The notes: generated by a model from the sequence alone, not told the origin. A DNA stretch of 64,000 nt from Diphasiastrum complanatum (GCA_029204225.1 CM055093.1:1797155-1861154), one strand, 5' to 3'; shown: positions 43,776 through 55,090, counted from the first letter of the stretch. Numbers and translations are program-made.

Positions 43776-44600
43776 GTGGTCATCATGTTCAAAGGGGTAA
43801 TAGACTTCTGCCATGTATGTGCAAGAGGGAAGCAAAGTCGAATCCCATTCAATAGACACCCAGCAAGAGCCAAGAATATTCTTGGACTGATTCACTCAGA
43901 TGTGTGCGGCCCAATGAGAGTAAGTTCACTCTCCGGATCAAAATACTTTGTGACATTTATAGATGACTACAATAGGATGGCTGTAGTATACCTCCTGAAG
44001 CAAAAATCAGAAGTTTTTGAGGCATTCAAGAAGTACAAGCCCTATGTGGAAAAGCATCTTGGTAGTAAAATCCAGGCACTCAGAACCGATAACAAAAGAG
44101 AGTACATTAGTGAAAGCTTCAAGGATTTTTGTAACGAAGAAGAGATAGAGTGCCAATATACCATTCCCTACACTGCACAGCACAATGGAGTCACAGAGAG
44201 GAAAAATTGAACGATTTTTTATGCAGCTCGATGTATGCTGCTACAGTCTAGGCTACCCAAGAAATTCTGGACAGAAACAGTTGGCACAACGGCCTACTTG
44301 CAGAATTGAACACAAATATCGGTTGTCAAAGGGAAGACGCCCTATGAAGTGTGGAATGGTCGAAAACCTGACCTGTCACATATTCGAGTTTTCGGATGTG
44401 ATGCCTATATGCACATACCAGATGTAAAGAGAAAGAAACTGGACGACAAGACAATAAAGGTCCAATTTGTTGGATATTCTTCAAAATCAGTAGGCTACAG
44501 GGTGTATTAGAAGAACAATCTGATGGGGACTTTCTACAACGACCCTTTTTTCCAAGAGATTATCTATCTCAAGAGGGAGAGCTGGAAATCATAGCTCTAG
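43776..44600 (+). pseudogene. copia-5 integrase
   Basis: The frame from 43,776 (144 codons) has C12 and C15 of the zinc site (FCHVCARGKQ), then the DDE core D42 (HSDVCGP), D105 (RTDNKREY) and E141 (NGVTERK). It ends at a TGA in place of the next arginine codon. Remaining integrase readings (FWTETVGTTAYLQN, KGKTPYEVWNGRKPDLSHIR, VFGCDAYMHIPDVKRKKLDD) continue to 44,600 in other phases with stops. The protein would integrate the element. The triad is present but the frame is broken. This is a Tork-like copia, distinct from families A and B. Confidence 0.85.
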
Positions 44601-44943
44601 AGGGAGAACATGCACCATAGGATCAGCCAGCTGTAATCATGTCTGAGCAGCAACAAGTAGCTGCAGGAGAGGCAGAACTCAAACAAATTAGCTGAGCAAT
44701 CTAGCGCGATCAGGTCAAGAAAGCCATCATGGAAGGCAGTAGAAAACGCTGAAGTCAATAATGTATACCATATTGATTTTTGAGGAATAACTGAGGAACC
44801 AAAAACATGAGGAAGCCATAGATGGAAGGGATTGAGAAAGGTGCAATGAAGCAATGAGAGAAGAGTTGGATTCCATGGAGAAGTATTAGACATGGACTCT
44901 AACTCAGCTACCTTAGGGGAGAAAAGCCATCAAGAATAAATGG

Positions 44944-45824
44944 GTGTTCAAGAAAAAGCAAAGTGCAGATGGCACAATGATTCGCTACAAGGCCAGACTG
45001 GTAGCGAAGGGGTTTTCACAGAAATCAGGTGTGGATTATCTCGAAACTTTTTCACCAATTGTGAAGATGACTATCATTCGAATGTTGATGTGCTTAGCAG
45101 TCATGCTTAACTTGGAAATAGATCAAATTGATGTCAAGGCAGCGTTCCTACATGGGGAGCTAGATGTAGAGATGTACATGTTGCAGCCGCAAGGTTTTAT
45201 CAATAAAGATTTTTCTAAACATGTATGCAAGCTCAATAAGAGCATTTATGGATTGAAGCAGGCTGCAAGAGTATGGTACAAGAAAATTGATTCTTTTCTT
45301 AAGTCAGTAGGTATGAAACTATTGAACTCAGATTGCAATGTCTATGTAATGCAAGAAGGCAGTGTTTTTCTATACATGACACTTTTTGTGGATGACTCAC
45401 TACTAGTGGGAAACTATCTTAAGCTCATCCAAAAGGTAAAGAGCCTATTGCATAATGAATTTGGGATAACTGGCCTGGGTGAGGCAAAGCTTTGTGTTGG
45501 TCTACAAATTGGCAGGAATAGAAGTGAAGGAACACTTTTTCTATATCAAAGCAAGTATGCTTTGAAGGTAGTAAAGGACTATGAGATGGATAATTGTAAG
45601 GGCAGGAGAGTCCAATGGAAGCATGGACTAGTTTGACACTAGAAGATAGCCCCAAAACAGAAAAAGAAAAGAAGGAAATGGAACAAATTCCATATAGGAA
45701 TTTGATTGGGAGCTTATTGTATCTAGCAGTGTGCACCAGACATGATATAGCCGTGGCAGTCTACCCTCTGAGTCAGTTTGGAACAATCCTAGCCCAAGGC
45801 ATTGGAAGCTGGCAAAGCAAATAG
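44944..45824 (+). pseudogene. copia-5 reverse transcriptase
   Basis: The main frame, 44,944-45,636, runs [32 protein letters not shown] (D63), SIYGLKQAARVWYKKID, LFVDDSLLVGN (FVDD at 148-151, phenylalanine replacing tyrosine), and LGEAKLCVGLQIGRNRSEGT. A shift then leads to 45,615-45,824 (YRNLIGSLLYLAVCTRHDIA). It would copy element RNA. Both catalytic aspartates remain. A shift and a stop separate it from RNase H. Confidence 0.87.
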
Positions 45825-46320
45825 TTCAATATATAAAAAATGACAGCAGGTTATGGCCTAATGTATAGGTAAAATGTGCACAACAATCTAGCGATGCAAG
45901 TTGGGCGAGTCGTAGAATTGGCAGTAAGTCAATTTCAGGTGGATGTTTCATTATGTGTGGGGCAGTAGTGATCTAGGTTTGTAAGAAACAGACCCTGGTT
46001 GCACAATCATCCTGTGAGGCAGAGTACATTGCAGCGTCGAAAAATGCAAACGAAATTGTTTGGCTTAGATTCTTACTCGAGGAGCTTGGACTACGGCAAA
46101 AGGATCCAACAGTGATGTATATAGACAGTAAGAGGCAATATACCCGACTGAGGATCCAGTTTTTTACTCCAAAACAAAGCACATACCTCTCAAATATCAT
46201 CATGTAAGGAATCTGATCCAGAAAGAGGTACTTATTTCTGAGTGCATCGGAACTGCAGATATTCTGACCAAGCCATTGAGCCAAACATCTTTTACAAAAC
46301 ATCGAACTCAAACTATCTTT
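45825..46320 (+). pseudogene. copia-5 RNase H
   Basis: Broken readings give SDASWASRRIGSKSISGGCF, KKQTLVAQSSCEAEYIAASK, NANEIVWLRFLLEELGL and VMYIDSKRQYTRL, the copia RNase H blocks in order. Stops occur in the last third. A purine-rich TTTTGTGGGGGGAAGG at 46,317-46,332 looks like the polypurine tract, so the sequence to the right is probably its 3' LTR. Confidence 0.8.
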
Positions 46321-46385
46321 TGTGGGGGGAAGGCCCTGTCTGAGGGCCTTCCAATGACGGGCTGCCACATAGCACATGCACATTT

Positions 46386-46485
46386 CACCGGAGAGAGGAG
46401 AGAGAACGTGCATTGCACCGGAGAGAGGAGAAAAAAAGTGAATTCCACCGGAGAGAGGAGAGAGAATGACAGATTCTTAGGAGAG
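46386..46485 (+). repeat. 30-base tandem repeat, about three copies
   Basis: The unit CACCGGAGAGAGGAGAGAGA plus ten bases starts at 46,386, 46,416 and 46,446, with a worn fourth copy. Because 30 is a multiple of three, the plus-strand frame 46,276-46,695 repeats TGERRENVH-like decapeptides. It sits just after the copia-5 polypurine tract, so it is probably LTR sequence rather than a gene. Confidence 0.75.
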
Positions 46486-46912
46486 AGAAAATTGGATGGA
46501 CATTATGCTCCTGAAGGTGGTCCCAAAATACAAAGGACACCTGAGCACAAGGCATTACGTAGCTTCATTTTCCCTCCTTGCACCATCTTTCTAGCTCTTT
46601 TATGCTGCTACGTTTCGTTCTATGATCATTTGTTGTTTAAGAAATGGATACCTGCTGAATATTATGCCCATTTTCAGACAAATTCAAAAACATAAAATGT
46701 AGGCATTTTTTTCAAGGTAGATTCTCCTTTTCTTTTTCTACATGTTTGTGCCCATCCGTACGACATTCGTACAGCTTCCACGTGGTGCATTTTCAATGGT
46801 CAATCAAAGTCAAACTGCCTATTATGCCATGTTAAAAAATCATTTTCAATGGTCAGTCAAAATCAAACTGCCCATTATGCCATGGGAAAAATCCCCAGGT
46901 ATCCATTACGCA

Positions 46913-47049
46913 ATGGAAGGCGGCCAGGCACAGGCAATTTTGCGCAGTTCGGCTTTCTAAAAAAACCTAGGCTTGGCCCCTCCGGGCCTCGCACAATTTT
47001 TTTTGGAAATCCTTACCGGGCATAATGGCCTATGCCCGGCTCCTTCCAT
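46913..47049. repeat. inverted repeat in first tandem unit
   Basis: The arm 46,913-46,948 pairs with 47,015-47,049 (ACCGGGCATAATGGCCTATG onward), about 35 bases with several mismatches and a loop near 66 bases. Confidence 0.65.
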
Positions 47050-47279
47050 AAAACGTAATGGATACGTGCTGAATATTATGCCTATTTTCAGACAAATTAA
47101 AAAGCAGAAAAAGGCATGTGTTTTTTTCAAAGACAAATTTTGCTTCTTCTTTTTTTTCTGCCTTTTTGTGCCCATCCGTACGGCGTCCGTACAACTACCA
47201 TGTGGTGCATTTTCAATGGTCAGTCAAAGTCAAAGTGCCCATTATGTCATGTAAAAAAATCCCAGGTATCCATTATGCA

Positions 47280-47415
47280 ATGGAAGGCCCCCGGGCACAG
47301 GCCATTCTGCCCGGTTCGGCTTTCTAAAAAAATCTAGGCTCGGCCCCTCGAGCCTCGCACAATATTTTTTGAAAATCCTTACCGGGCATAATGGCCTATG
47401 CCCGGCTCCTTCCAT
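47280..47415. repeat. inverted repeat in second tandem unit
   Basis: The arm 47,280-47,315 (ATGGAAGGCCCCCGGGCACA onward) pairs with 47,381-47,415, with only a few mismatches over 35-36 bases and a 65-base loop. The loop itself holds the small hairpin GGCTCGGCCCCTCGAGCC. Confidence 0.75.
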
Positions 47416-47477
47416 AATACGAAATAGATAATGTTCACACCTAAGGCATAAGGAGTAAGTCACTAGCCATTCCTCTA

Positions 47478-47662
47478 AGAGGCCCTTTCCATGCTCACCC
47501 CCTCGTGCCTGTGTCAGCCTACCTCATCTTGAGAGAACCCGTTCTTTCTTTTTGAGAGTTGATTTTTGGAATACTTGCAAACCCTCTCACTGGTTGAACA
47601 ACCCATGTTGTTGCCTTTTGTCACTCTGCCTGGGTGAGGGGGTGAACATGGAAAGGCGCTCT
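47478..47662. repeat. 185-base imperfect hairpin
   Basis: The arm 47,478-47,511 (AGAGGCCCTTTCCATGCTCA onward) pairs with 47,628-47,662 (ending CATGGAAAGGCGCTCT), about 34 bases with some mismatches and a loop near 116 bases. It could be a small foldback element or a small-RNA precursor. No target duplication is evident. Confidence 0.6.
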
Positions 47663-47699
47663 AACACTGGCCACATGAGCTTTTGGAATTTTTAATTTT

Positions 47700-48780
47700 G
47701 GATGGGGTGTTTTTCCCTTTTCGTGATGTGCAATGATATTGCACTCAGTCACACCATTGTTTACTTTCTTTAGGTATTATGGAAGGTGCCCCTAAAGATT
47801 GCCAAAAAAGTTCAGACGCTCTGGCCATGACTAAATAATTTTTAGGCTCAGCCCCTAGTTTTTTGGGAGTTTAAGCTAGGGAGAATGGCGGGCTCCCATT
47901 GCGTATTGGATTACATATGGCTTCATCTCACATGACAATTATGAAAGAGAATATATACATGCATTTATTAGATTCAGATCATGAAATGAAATGGTCGTGT
48001 ATTTTTGCAAAGTAAACGTTTGCCATGTATTATCGCACGTGAATTTTTTCTCATATCTCTCAAAAAATAATACATTATGCTTTTTGTCAATCTAAAAATG
48101 GGTAATATTTTGCTCATGTATAATTTCCTTGTGTTACACTATAGACAACTTCCATGGAGGCAAGACATGTTTGCCTCATCCCTGAAATCTTTGGTTATGT
48201 GGCTAGGCTTTTTGGTGCTTGAGGTGTGGGTAACATTCAATCATGATTGTCTTTTTTGGCATTTGTGATTGAGTCACTCAATAATGGCAAAAGTTTCAAG
48301 GCTTCATTGAGTGAAATTATTCAACCACAAGAGTGACAGGTACATGACTAGATGTGAGAATGTTATATATGGAGTTGCTAGTCACCCAGTTGTGCCCTTG
48401 GAAAATTGTGCTTGCTAAGATTTGCAATCACCTAATTTCTACACATTTTTTGTTCCTTTGTGCCACCATCGTGAATCAATTTGCAGTACCTAAAACCCTA
48501 TAGGAATAGTTATTTGACTTCCCCTCATCCATAAACTCTATACCTCTGAGCCTAGGACTTCAACCATCTTTGAGCTTTTATAGAAATATGTGACCATATC
48601 ATAGATGATGATACTTAAGGATGATAAGTAACTCATAACATGTTCCATGGCTTAGAATCCTCTTGGAAGTGCCTTTCCTAGAATCAATCCTCCGTCAAAG
48701 CTTGGCATGCTTATATAGCCTATAACTACGCTTGAAATTTCTAGAGACATCAGTTCTAAACATTAAGGAAAACAAGCTGA
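47700..48780. other. no recognisable gene
   Basis: Short frames only. A 9-base inverted pair (TCACTCAAT / ATTGAGTGA) at about 48,275-48,316 is noted but weak. Confidence 0.35.
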
Positions 48781-48789
48781 AATGGAAAA

Positions 48790-48955
48790 AATTTCATATA
48801 GTTCACTGCTGTGTTAATCAATGTATGCAATGGTTTGTCCAATCTCTATCGAATTTGGGAGCAACTCATTGGAAAGTTGTAAAAAGGATTCAAGTTAGAT
48901 ACATGAAAGGAACCACATAGTTGGGACTATGTTGTGATGGTAAATAAACTTCAAA
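48790..48955 (+). pseudogene. copia RT-end scrap
   Basis: Within a 62-codon frame, LSNLGATHWKVVKRIQVRYM, then KGTT-stop-LGLCCDG. This matches the copia block (NP...HW.VVKRILRYLKGT..LGL). A short relic with no flanking element parts. Confidence 0.7.
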
Positions 48956-50070
48956 CAATGCATTGCCATTATTGATAGGCTTCACTAACTCTAACTAGTT
49001 GTCTCACAAAACACAATCGATGTGTGCCCATATTCTTACGAAATCATTGCCAAGGAAGAAGCGTTTTTAATGCAAGAAAATTTCAAACTTGATGATTGAA
49101 CGATGGTTCAATTTACATTAACAAGGAGTATTGAGAACTTGATGCAAGCCTTGACATATGTTGAACTCATCAATAAAATTTCAATCATCCATGACAATCA
49201 AATCAACATAATGATTGCCAATTGCCAACAATTTACGACCATCAAATTGAATCAACTATCTTTGACAATTATCAAGGACTAAATCAAAGGAAAAATGTAC
49301 ATCATCTTACAACTTGATTTACAAAAAAAATAGGTCATAAATTACTGATTAGTCCACGAGATCTAGCTGATTAATATCTAATAATATGAAAGAGTTTTTT
49401 ATGACATCAAGAAAGACACCAATTAACAATAGAAAAGGGCTCAAAACCTCGTTGTTCATTGTATGTCCTCTTTGATCTACAATAATAGTAGCTACTCTTG
49501 TTCTATTTGCGTGCACATTCTTTTGATCATTTTTGTTGTATTATGTTGTATAGATTCTTGATGCATTGTAAGAGTTGCGAGTGATTTTAAGTTATGCCAT
49601 TTACATTTTCCAATACCTGAAATAATCAATTTTAGGGCAAATTGAGAAGTTAATATTATGAAAGTTGTGATTTAGAGACCCAAGCCATAAGATTTCATCT
49701 ACTCTTGAATTCATTTGGAATAAACATTATCTCTACTTGATGCATGGTGGTAATTATGTCATCTCTTCATTGATTTGTGACTTAAAGGGCCTATTTTACA
49801 TTTTCATTATATTGTAATGACAAAAATCTAGAAACATCAATGTGCTACTTTTATTGTTGGTCATAAATGAAAGTATGTTATATCTATCCTTAAAAAAATT
49901 AGTAGTATGGACAGTTGTTTTGATCTTCCTATGGAGGCTACTTGTAAGCTTTATATAGAGAACACAGTGAATCATCCTTGAAGGATACAATTATTCATGA
50001 AGATGATTTTACAAATGTCATTTGGTTCATCTATCCTAGGCCTGACTATTTTTTTTTAAGAGTTTAATGC
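48956..50070. other. no recognisable gene
   Basis: AT-rich. Only frames below 65 codons, without motifs. Confidence 0.4.
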
Positions 50071-50079
50071 AAAATTCTA

Positions 50080-51080
50080 GTGAAGATCAACATTGGTGTT
50101 TGGCAAGCAAAAGACTGGATTTTGTACCAAATTTGGCCATTAGGACTTCTTAATGTTGCCTTTTGGGTTAACAAAAGTTCCACCAACGTTTCAACAAATG
50201 ATGAACGATTTGTTTCATCCATATTTGGGAAAATTTGTGATAGTACATTTTATGATATTCTCGTCTATAGTAAGACCTTCAAGGAGCACATAGAGCATAT
50301 CAAAACTATCTTGATAAAACTCCAACAAGAGTTACTTTATGCTAAGGACTTGAAGTGTGAATATTTTAAGCATAACCATGTTTATTTTAGTCATAAGATC
50401 ACTGCATATGGGATCTAGATTGACGAGATAAAATCAAGATAGTTGTTGAGGCTGATTCCGCAAATTGTCAAGCAAATTATGTCATTTTTAAGATTTACAG
50501 TTTTCCTTCAAAGATTTATTGAGAATTGTGCCAAAGTGGTGGCACTACTCAATAATCTGGAAGAAAAGAATTGTTAACAAAAAGAAAAAGAGGAATCAAC
50601 CTAGTCCATTTTTTGTATGGAATGAGAAACTGAATCAAAGTCTTGCAAGACTTAAGACCCTGATTGTCTCGGCTCACATTTTATAGAACTAGACCAGCCT
50701 TACATTGTGAGAATTGACATAAGTGATATTGCAATTGGAGCAGTTATGTTATGGAATGATAGGCCGCTAGAGTTTGAAAGCAAAAATTTCACAGGTCTTC
50801 ATAGTGCATTATACTACGCAAGAAAAGGAATTATTTTCAGTTGTCCATACACTTAAAACTTGGAGACACTAATTTTATGGTTGTAAGTTTATAGTGTATA
50901 TGGATCGCCAATATCATAAGTACTTTTGTAATCAACATGATCTTTGAGGTAGGAAAGCTCGATGAGCCAAATTGATGCAAGAATTTGATCATGAAATATG
51001 TTATGTAAGAGACAGCTCTAATCAAGTTGCAGATGCTCCTAGTCAGATTGGTGAACCGAATGAATATTCTTTCACTCAAA
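50080..51080 (+). pseudogene. gypsy-3 reverse transcriptase and RNase H
   Basis: The frame 50,080-50,418 and its neighbours read PLGLLNVAF (for PFGL.NAP.TF), then a damaged active site (VIVHF, shift, YDILVYSKTFKEHIEHIKTI), then SHKITAYGI. Broken RNase H readings follow (DQPYIVRIDISDIAIGAVML, QEFDHEICYVRDSSNQVADA at 50,975-51,040). The RT aspartate pair is destroyed by a shift. The lineage is that of chromodomain-type gypsy elements, by comparison with the integrase to the right. Confidence 0.8.
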
Positions 51081-51257
51081 TTTTTATGGACCTATATCCT
51101 AACTCCTTAACCATCGTTTCAGTTATTAAGGTGATACTGGATCCTAAGTCTATTAGTATTCTATCAATAATATGGTCTCCTATAATAGCACTAATCTCTG
51201 GAACTCGATAATCTCCTCTATCTACATATTCTACTTTATTGCTGTATGTAGGTATAC

Positions 51258-51587
51258 TTAATGTGACAATTTCTCCCCTTCCTCGGTCTTCTTAGTTTTC
51301 TTCTTATCTTTAAGAGTTGAAGAACCTTTATTAGTTCTAGTAGTTACTTTATTTATCTCTATATCTAAATCAGGCCATTGATGGTCTTGATCTTGTGATT
51401 CGAACTCTACTTCTATCCTTTGAACTACTATGTCACTGTTAGTTTTAGATGGCCGAAGCTCATCTTCTCTAGGCGAGTTTACAAACCTCGGTTTAGACCA
51501 CAACTGTTGTGGCAGAGGACATTCGGCAGTGACATGCCCTTTGCCTTTACAGTTAGCACAGAGTGGCACATATCCTACTAACATCAC
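51258..51587 (-). pseudogene. gag zinc-knuckle fragment, reversed within gypsy-3
   Basis: A minus-strand frame of 109 codons with a perfect CCHC knuckle, CANCKGKGHVTAEC, at residues 10-23, followed by PLPQQLWSKPRF and a charged, lysine-rich tail. It is a gag C-terminus, yet it points against the flanking gypsy-3 RT and integrase and lies where the integrase zinc site should be. It is a rearranged piece of this or a related element. Confidence 0.7.
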
Positions 51588-52690
51588 ATCCTTTAGATAT
51601 TCCTACTGGAAAGTGGGAAAGTATATCTATGAATTTTGTGGTCGGGCTTCCATGTACAGGGAAGGGCCACAATTTAGTTTGGGTCATTGTTGACAGACTT
51701 ACGAAGTTTGCTCAATTTATCCCAACAAAAACTACTGTTAAAGCTTCTAAACTAGCTCAACTATTTGTTGAGAAGCTTTTTTGACTATACGGGCTGCCTC
51801 GCGATTTTGTTAGTAATCATGACCCAAATTCACTAGGAATTTTTGGCAAGCAGTATTTGAAAAGTTGGAAACAACTTTAAGTATGAGTTCTACAGACCAT
51901 CCAAAATCGGATGGTCAAACAGAAAGGACCAGTCAGACGTTGGAGGATATGTTTCAAGCATATGTGGGCCATCGGTAGTCTGATTGGAAATAGTACCTTC
52001 CATTGGTGGAATTTGCATATAACAGTGCAAAACATTCATCGACAAAATTCAGCCCTTTCATGCTTATGTATGGTTTTCAGCCTCGATCACCAATTAGTGT
52101 TGACATGAAAAACCTACGAGTGCAAGCCGCAGCTGATTTCCTTGTGGATATGAAAGAAATATTACAATTGGCTAAAGATAGCATAAGAAGTGCCCAAGAC
52201 AGGGCAAGGCACTATGTTGATCTATCTCGGAAGCACAAGGTATTCATGCTCAATGATTGGGTGTTTTTGAGAGTCCCTAGTCACTCTAGGGGCTAGAAAA
52301 CTGGTAAGTGTGCAAAGTTGGTGCCTAGGTATTGCGGTCCTTTTAAGGTTATCCAAGTGATAAACAAGGTCGCATACAAACTAGACCTTCCAGCTAACGT
52401 TGGAATTCATCCTGTTTTCCACGTTAGTAAGTCAAAACCGTCGTTAGGGGTTGGGGAGACCCTGCTCCCTGTGGAAGATCTAGTGGAACTTCTTTGTGAT
52501 GAGTCTGTGAGTGGACCACCTGAACTCGAGGCGATTGTTAATAGCCGGCAGAAGACTCTACGGAGTAGAGTGCTTTGGAAATTTTTAGTCAGGTGGAGGG
52601 GCAGATCTGAAGAGGAGGATACCTAGGAAAAGGAGGCTGATCTCCAGAAGAATTTTCTAAATTTTTTCCTACAAGGAAAAAATTTAAGTT
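51570..52690 (+). pseudogene. gypsy-3 integrase with chromodomain-like end
   Basis: Plus-strand frames in order: IPTGKWESISMNFVVGLP (first catalytic aspartate position now asparagine), VIVDRLTKFAQFIPTKTT, FVSNHDP (second aspartate), a stretch with SDGQTERT-like reading (glutamate), then LVEFAYNSAKHSSTKFSPFM. Next come VPRYCGPFKVIQVINKVAYK, GIHPVFHVSKSKPSLG and WKFLVRWRGRSEEEDT, the chromodomain C-terminal part. Several shifts and stops. In life it would integrate the element and steer target choice. Confidence 0.85.
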
Positions 52691-52691
52691 T

Positions 52692-52702
52692 AGGGGGAAG
52701 GA
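52692..52702 (+). other. gypsy-3 polypurine tract
   Basis: AGGGGGAAGGA lies two bases before the LTR-like start TGTTACATACC at 52,704. Confidence 0.7.
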
Positions 52703-52703
52703 A

Positions 52704-53550
52704 TGTTACATACCTATGTAACTAGCAGTACTTCAGACCCCTATTAGTCCATTTAGTGTTGGGGGCTACATGGCAAGGTACCCTTAGGATTAAAAATATG
52801 TACCCTTGGATAAGGGCAGGCAAGTGACTATACCTTAGTTAGAGGTATGGAGTCATGAGACCCTTGGATAAGTGTTACCCTTAGGATTTGATGATCGCGT
52901 GGGTTTTGTAGTCACAAAGCTTTCACGAAGGACCCACAACTCTCTTGCCCTCGGATGGAGTCCAGATGCGATCGTTGGACACTGCCAGCTGAATCACTCC
53001 TATAGTCCTCCAGAGTGTAGTTAGGTACTGTGATCTACATTTATAAAATTAATGCAGCATTCAACATAGCTTCAACCAAGGTGTGGAATTCAAATGAACA
53101 AGAAAACTTAGACATACGAATAACAGCAGACGCATTTGCATTCGAGATCAGACACAGCAAGAAGAATCATCTATATTGATCTTTTTCTGATTTCTTCAAG
53201 CACTGCATGCAAATTCACGCAATGCATTGGCATGGGAGAAACACGGTTCTCTCATGAGTAACCGTCTCGTTTTACTAGAGGATAGTTGGATCTCCATGGA
53301 TCCTGATCATAGAGCTCGTCTCGCACGCAGACGGACTTGTTGTCTGTATTTCATCTTGATTGCTTACTTGCATCAGACTTCTACATTACATTGTATGTGT
53401 ATTCTGTTGATCTATATGTCAAGTATCATCTAGTAAGTATAGTCGCTCTATGTAAATCTGAGATTAGAGTGATTAAGCATCTACAACTAATCAGGGAATT
53501 AAAAGAGTGGCAGATTAACCATGACCCAAAATGTATCTGCTGAAATCATG
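52704..53550 (+). repeat. gypsy-3 3' LTR start and unassigned sequence
   Basis: TGTTACATACCTATGTAAC opens the LTR. Its end cannot be fixed because no second copy is present. From about 53,000 the sequence may instead be the 3' LTR of minus-strand copia-6, whose pol ends at about 53,900. No gene is seen. Confidence 0.45.
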
Positions 53551-53732
53551 CCATCAGATCAAATATTTGTACTTCTGGGTACTTGCATGATCTCGTTGGT
53601 ACTCTTTGGAGCGTGGAGGATAGGATAAAGTTTCGTTTCCGTCATTGGTTTTGTTTTGGTCGTTTGTCTTCTCTCGTAATGGACGGCAAAAGATTCTCGT
53701 GCCAGACCGCAAAAGATTCACATTCATGAATC

Positions 53733-53880
53733 TTTTGTGTTCACGAACTGTTCGTCTTTGTCTGCTTTGACTTTCGTGTTTACAAACCATTCGTCTTCGT
53801 TTCCTTTGACTTTTGCATTTGCGAAACTTTTCGTGCTTCGTGTCTCCTGACTTTCGTGTTCGCAAACATCTTCGTCAGGT
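53733..53880 (-). repeat. tandem repeat of about 48 bases after copia-6 pol
   Basis: About three imperfect copies of a unit around TTCGTGTTTACAAACCATTC. Read on the minus strand it gives repeats such as FVNTKVKADKDEQ and FANAKVKGNEDEW fused to the RNase H tail. A short repeat expansion at the pol 3' end. Confidence 0.65.
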
Positions 53881-54765
53881 TGAGGGTTGAAGGCTAGCAA
53901 GGCTTTGTAGTTAGAAACATTTCGTTTCTTCAGCTCCCTCTCAAAGCATGATAGCTTTACGATCCCAAGACTGCTCCTCTGTCTCTCAAAGATTCCTTTG
54001 TCCAGGGCTTTAGTGAAGATGTCAACAACCATGTCTTTTGTTCCGATGAAAGTGGTTTGCAACATCTCTTTCAATTAGATCCTTGATCAAGTAGTACTTA
54101 TTCACAATGTGTTTCGTTCTGGATCTTTCGCTAGGTGTATTGCAGAGGTGTTGTCCATCTGCAAGACTAGGGACTCGTTCCTTGTTTTTTCCAATTCATC
54201 CAGAAACTGTCTTAGCCAGATTATTTTGTTGGCCCTCTTTGCCGCTGCAAAATGTTCTGGTTCGTAGGATGACTGGGCTACAATGATCTGCTTCTTGCTG
54301 ACCTAGAGAACTGCTGCTCCTAATGCGATGGTGCATCCTCTTGAGATGCTTTTAAAGTCATCCTTGAGAGATGCCCAGTTAGCGTCGTTGTAGGAAAGTA
54401 TCCTGAAAATAATTGAAAATATTGCAAAATTCATTTTGCAATCTAACAATGTTTCAAGCCTGGATTTGTGCAGAATTGGCTCATCCTGAATACTACATAA
54501 GCAATATCAGAACGTGTGTTGTTTGCAAGGTACATCAGTGATCCTATCAGCTTTCTATAAGGTGTGAGTTGCATCTGTTCTCTCTCTTCCTCAGTCTTTG
54601 GACAGTCATCATTCATCAGCACCGTCCCTACGAGCATTGGAGTGTTTGCTTCTTTGTAGTTCAGCATCCCAAAGTCCTCTAGGATCTTCTGGGTGTATCT
54701 AGACTGGTGAAGGTATAACTTACCTCCCTCGCTAGTCCCTTTCAATTTGTAAGCCTAGGTAACAC
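53880..54765 (-). pseudogene. copia-6 RNase H and RT thumb, family C
   Basis: Minus-strand order from the right: KLYLHQSRYTQKILEDFGML, TPYRKLIGSLMYLANNTRSD, IAYVVFRMSQFCTNPG, then broken RNase H (GCTIALGAAVL, SSYEPEHFAAAKRANKIIWL, LQMDNTSAIHLAKDP). The end is TKDMVVDIFTKALDKGIFER at 54,000. Stops and shifts are present. The family matches copia-4 and copia-8. Confidence 0.82.
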
Positions 54766-55090
54766 TTGGCTTCTCCCAGATCCACGATCTCGAAATGTTT
54801 TGAGATGTCTGCCTTTACTTCAGCAATTAGCTGCTCACTCCTACAAAGTATTAGAGTGTCGTCCACATATCAATCTTGCCTTGTATTTCGTCACATTCCC
54901 GTCTGGTTCGTATTTGAGCTTGAAGACCCATTTGCATTTGACAATCTTGTGCTTATGTAGTAATGGCTCCAACGTCCATACTTGGTTCTTCCTCATGGAC
55001 TCCATCTCTTTGTTCATGGCTTGGATCCATCTATCCTTTTTTGGACCTTCAATCACCTCCTCGAAAGTCTGTGGTTTGCCACTGAACCCG
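54766..55090 (-). pseudogene. copia-6 RT with internal deletion
   Basis: The frame 54,841-55,056 begins GPKKDRWIQAMNKEMESMRK, then [20 protein letters not shown] and RL. It jumps at once to sequence that in the next phase reads YVDDTLIL, then EIVDLGEAKCYLGLQIERD. About 110 residues between KARL and the YVDD box are deleted. The active-site box itself survives. Confidence 0.82.

Larger units (their letters stand above)
46643..47425 (+). repeat. tandem duplication, unit about 360-414 bases
   Basis: Two head-to-tail copies, starting at AATGGATACCTGC (46,643) and AATGGATACGTGC (47,057). The first copy has an extra 53-base internal duplication (ATTTTCAATGGTCA..., near 46,790-46,895). Each copy contains a large inverted repeat (listed separately). 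Confidence 0.8.

Noticed and set aside
48275-48316. Small hairpin TCACTCAAT/ATTGAGTGA
   Set aside because: Nine paired bases are expected by chance in a window of this size.
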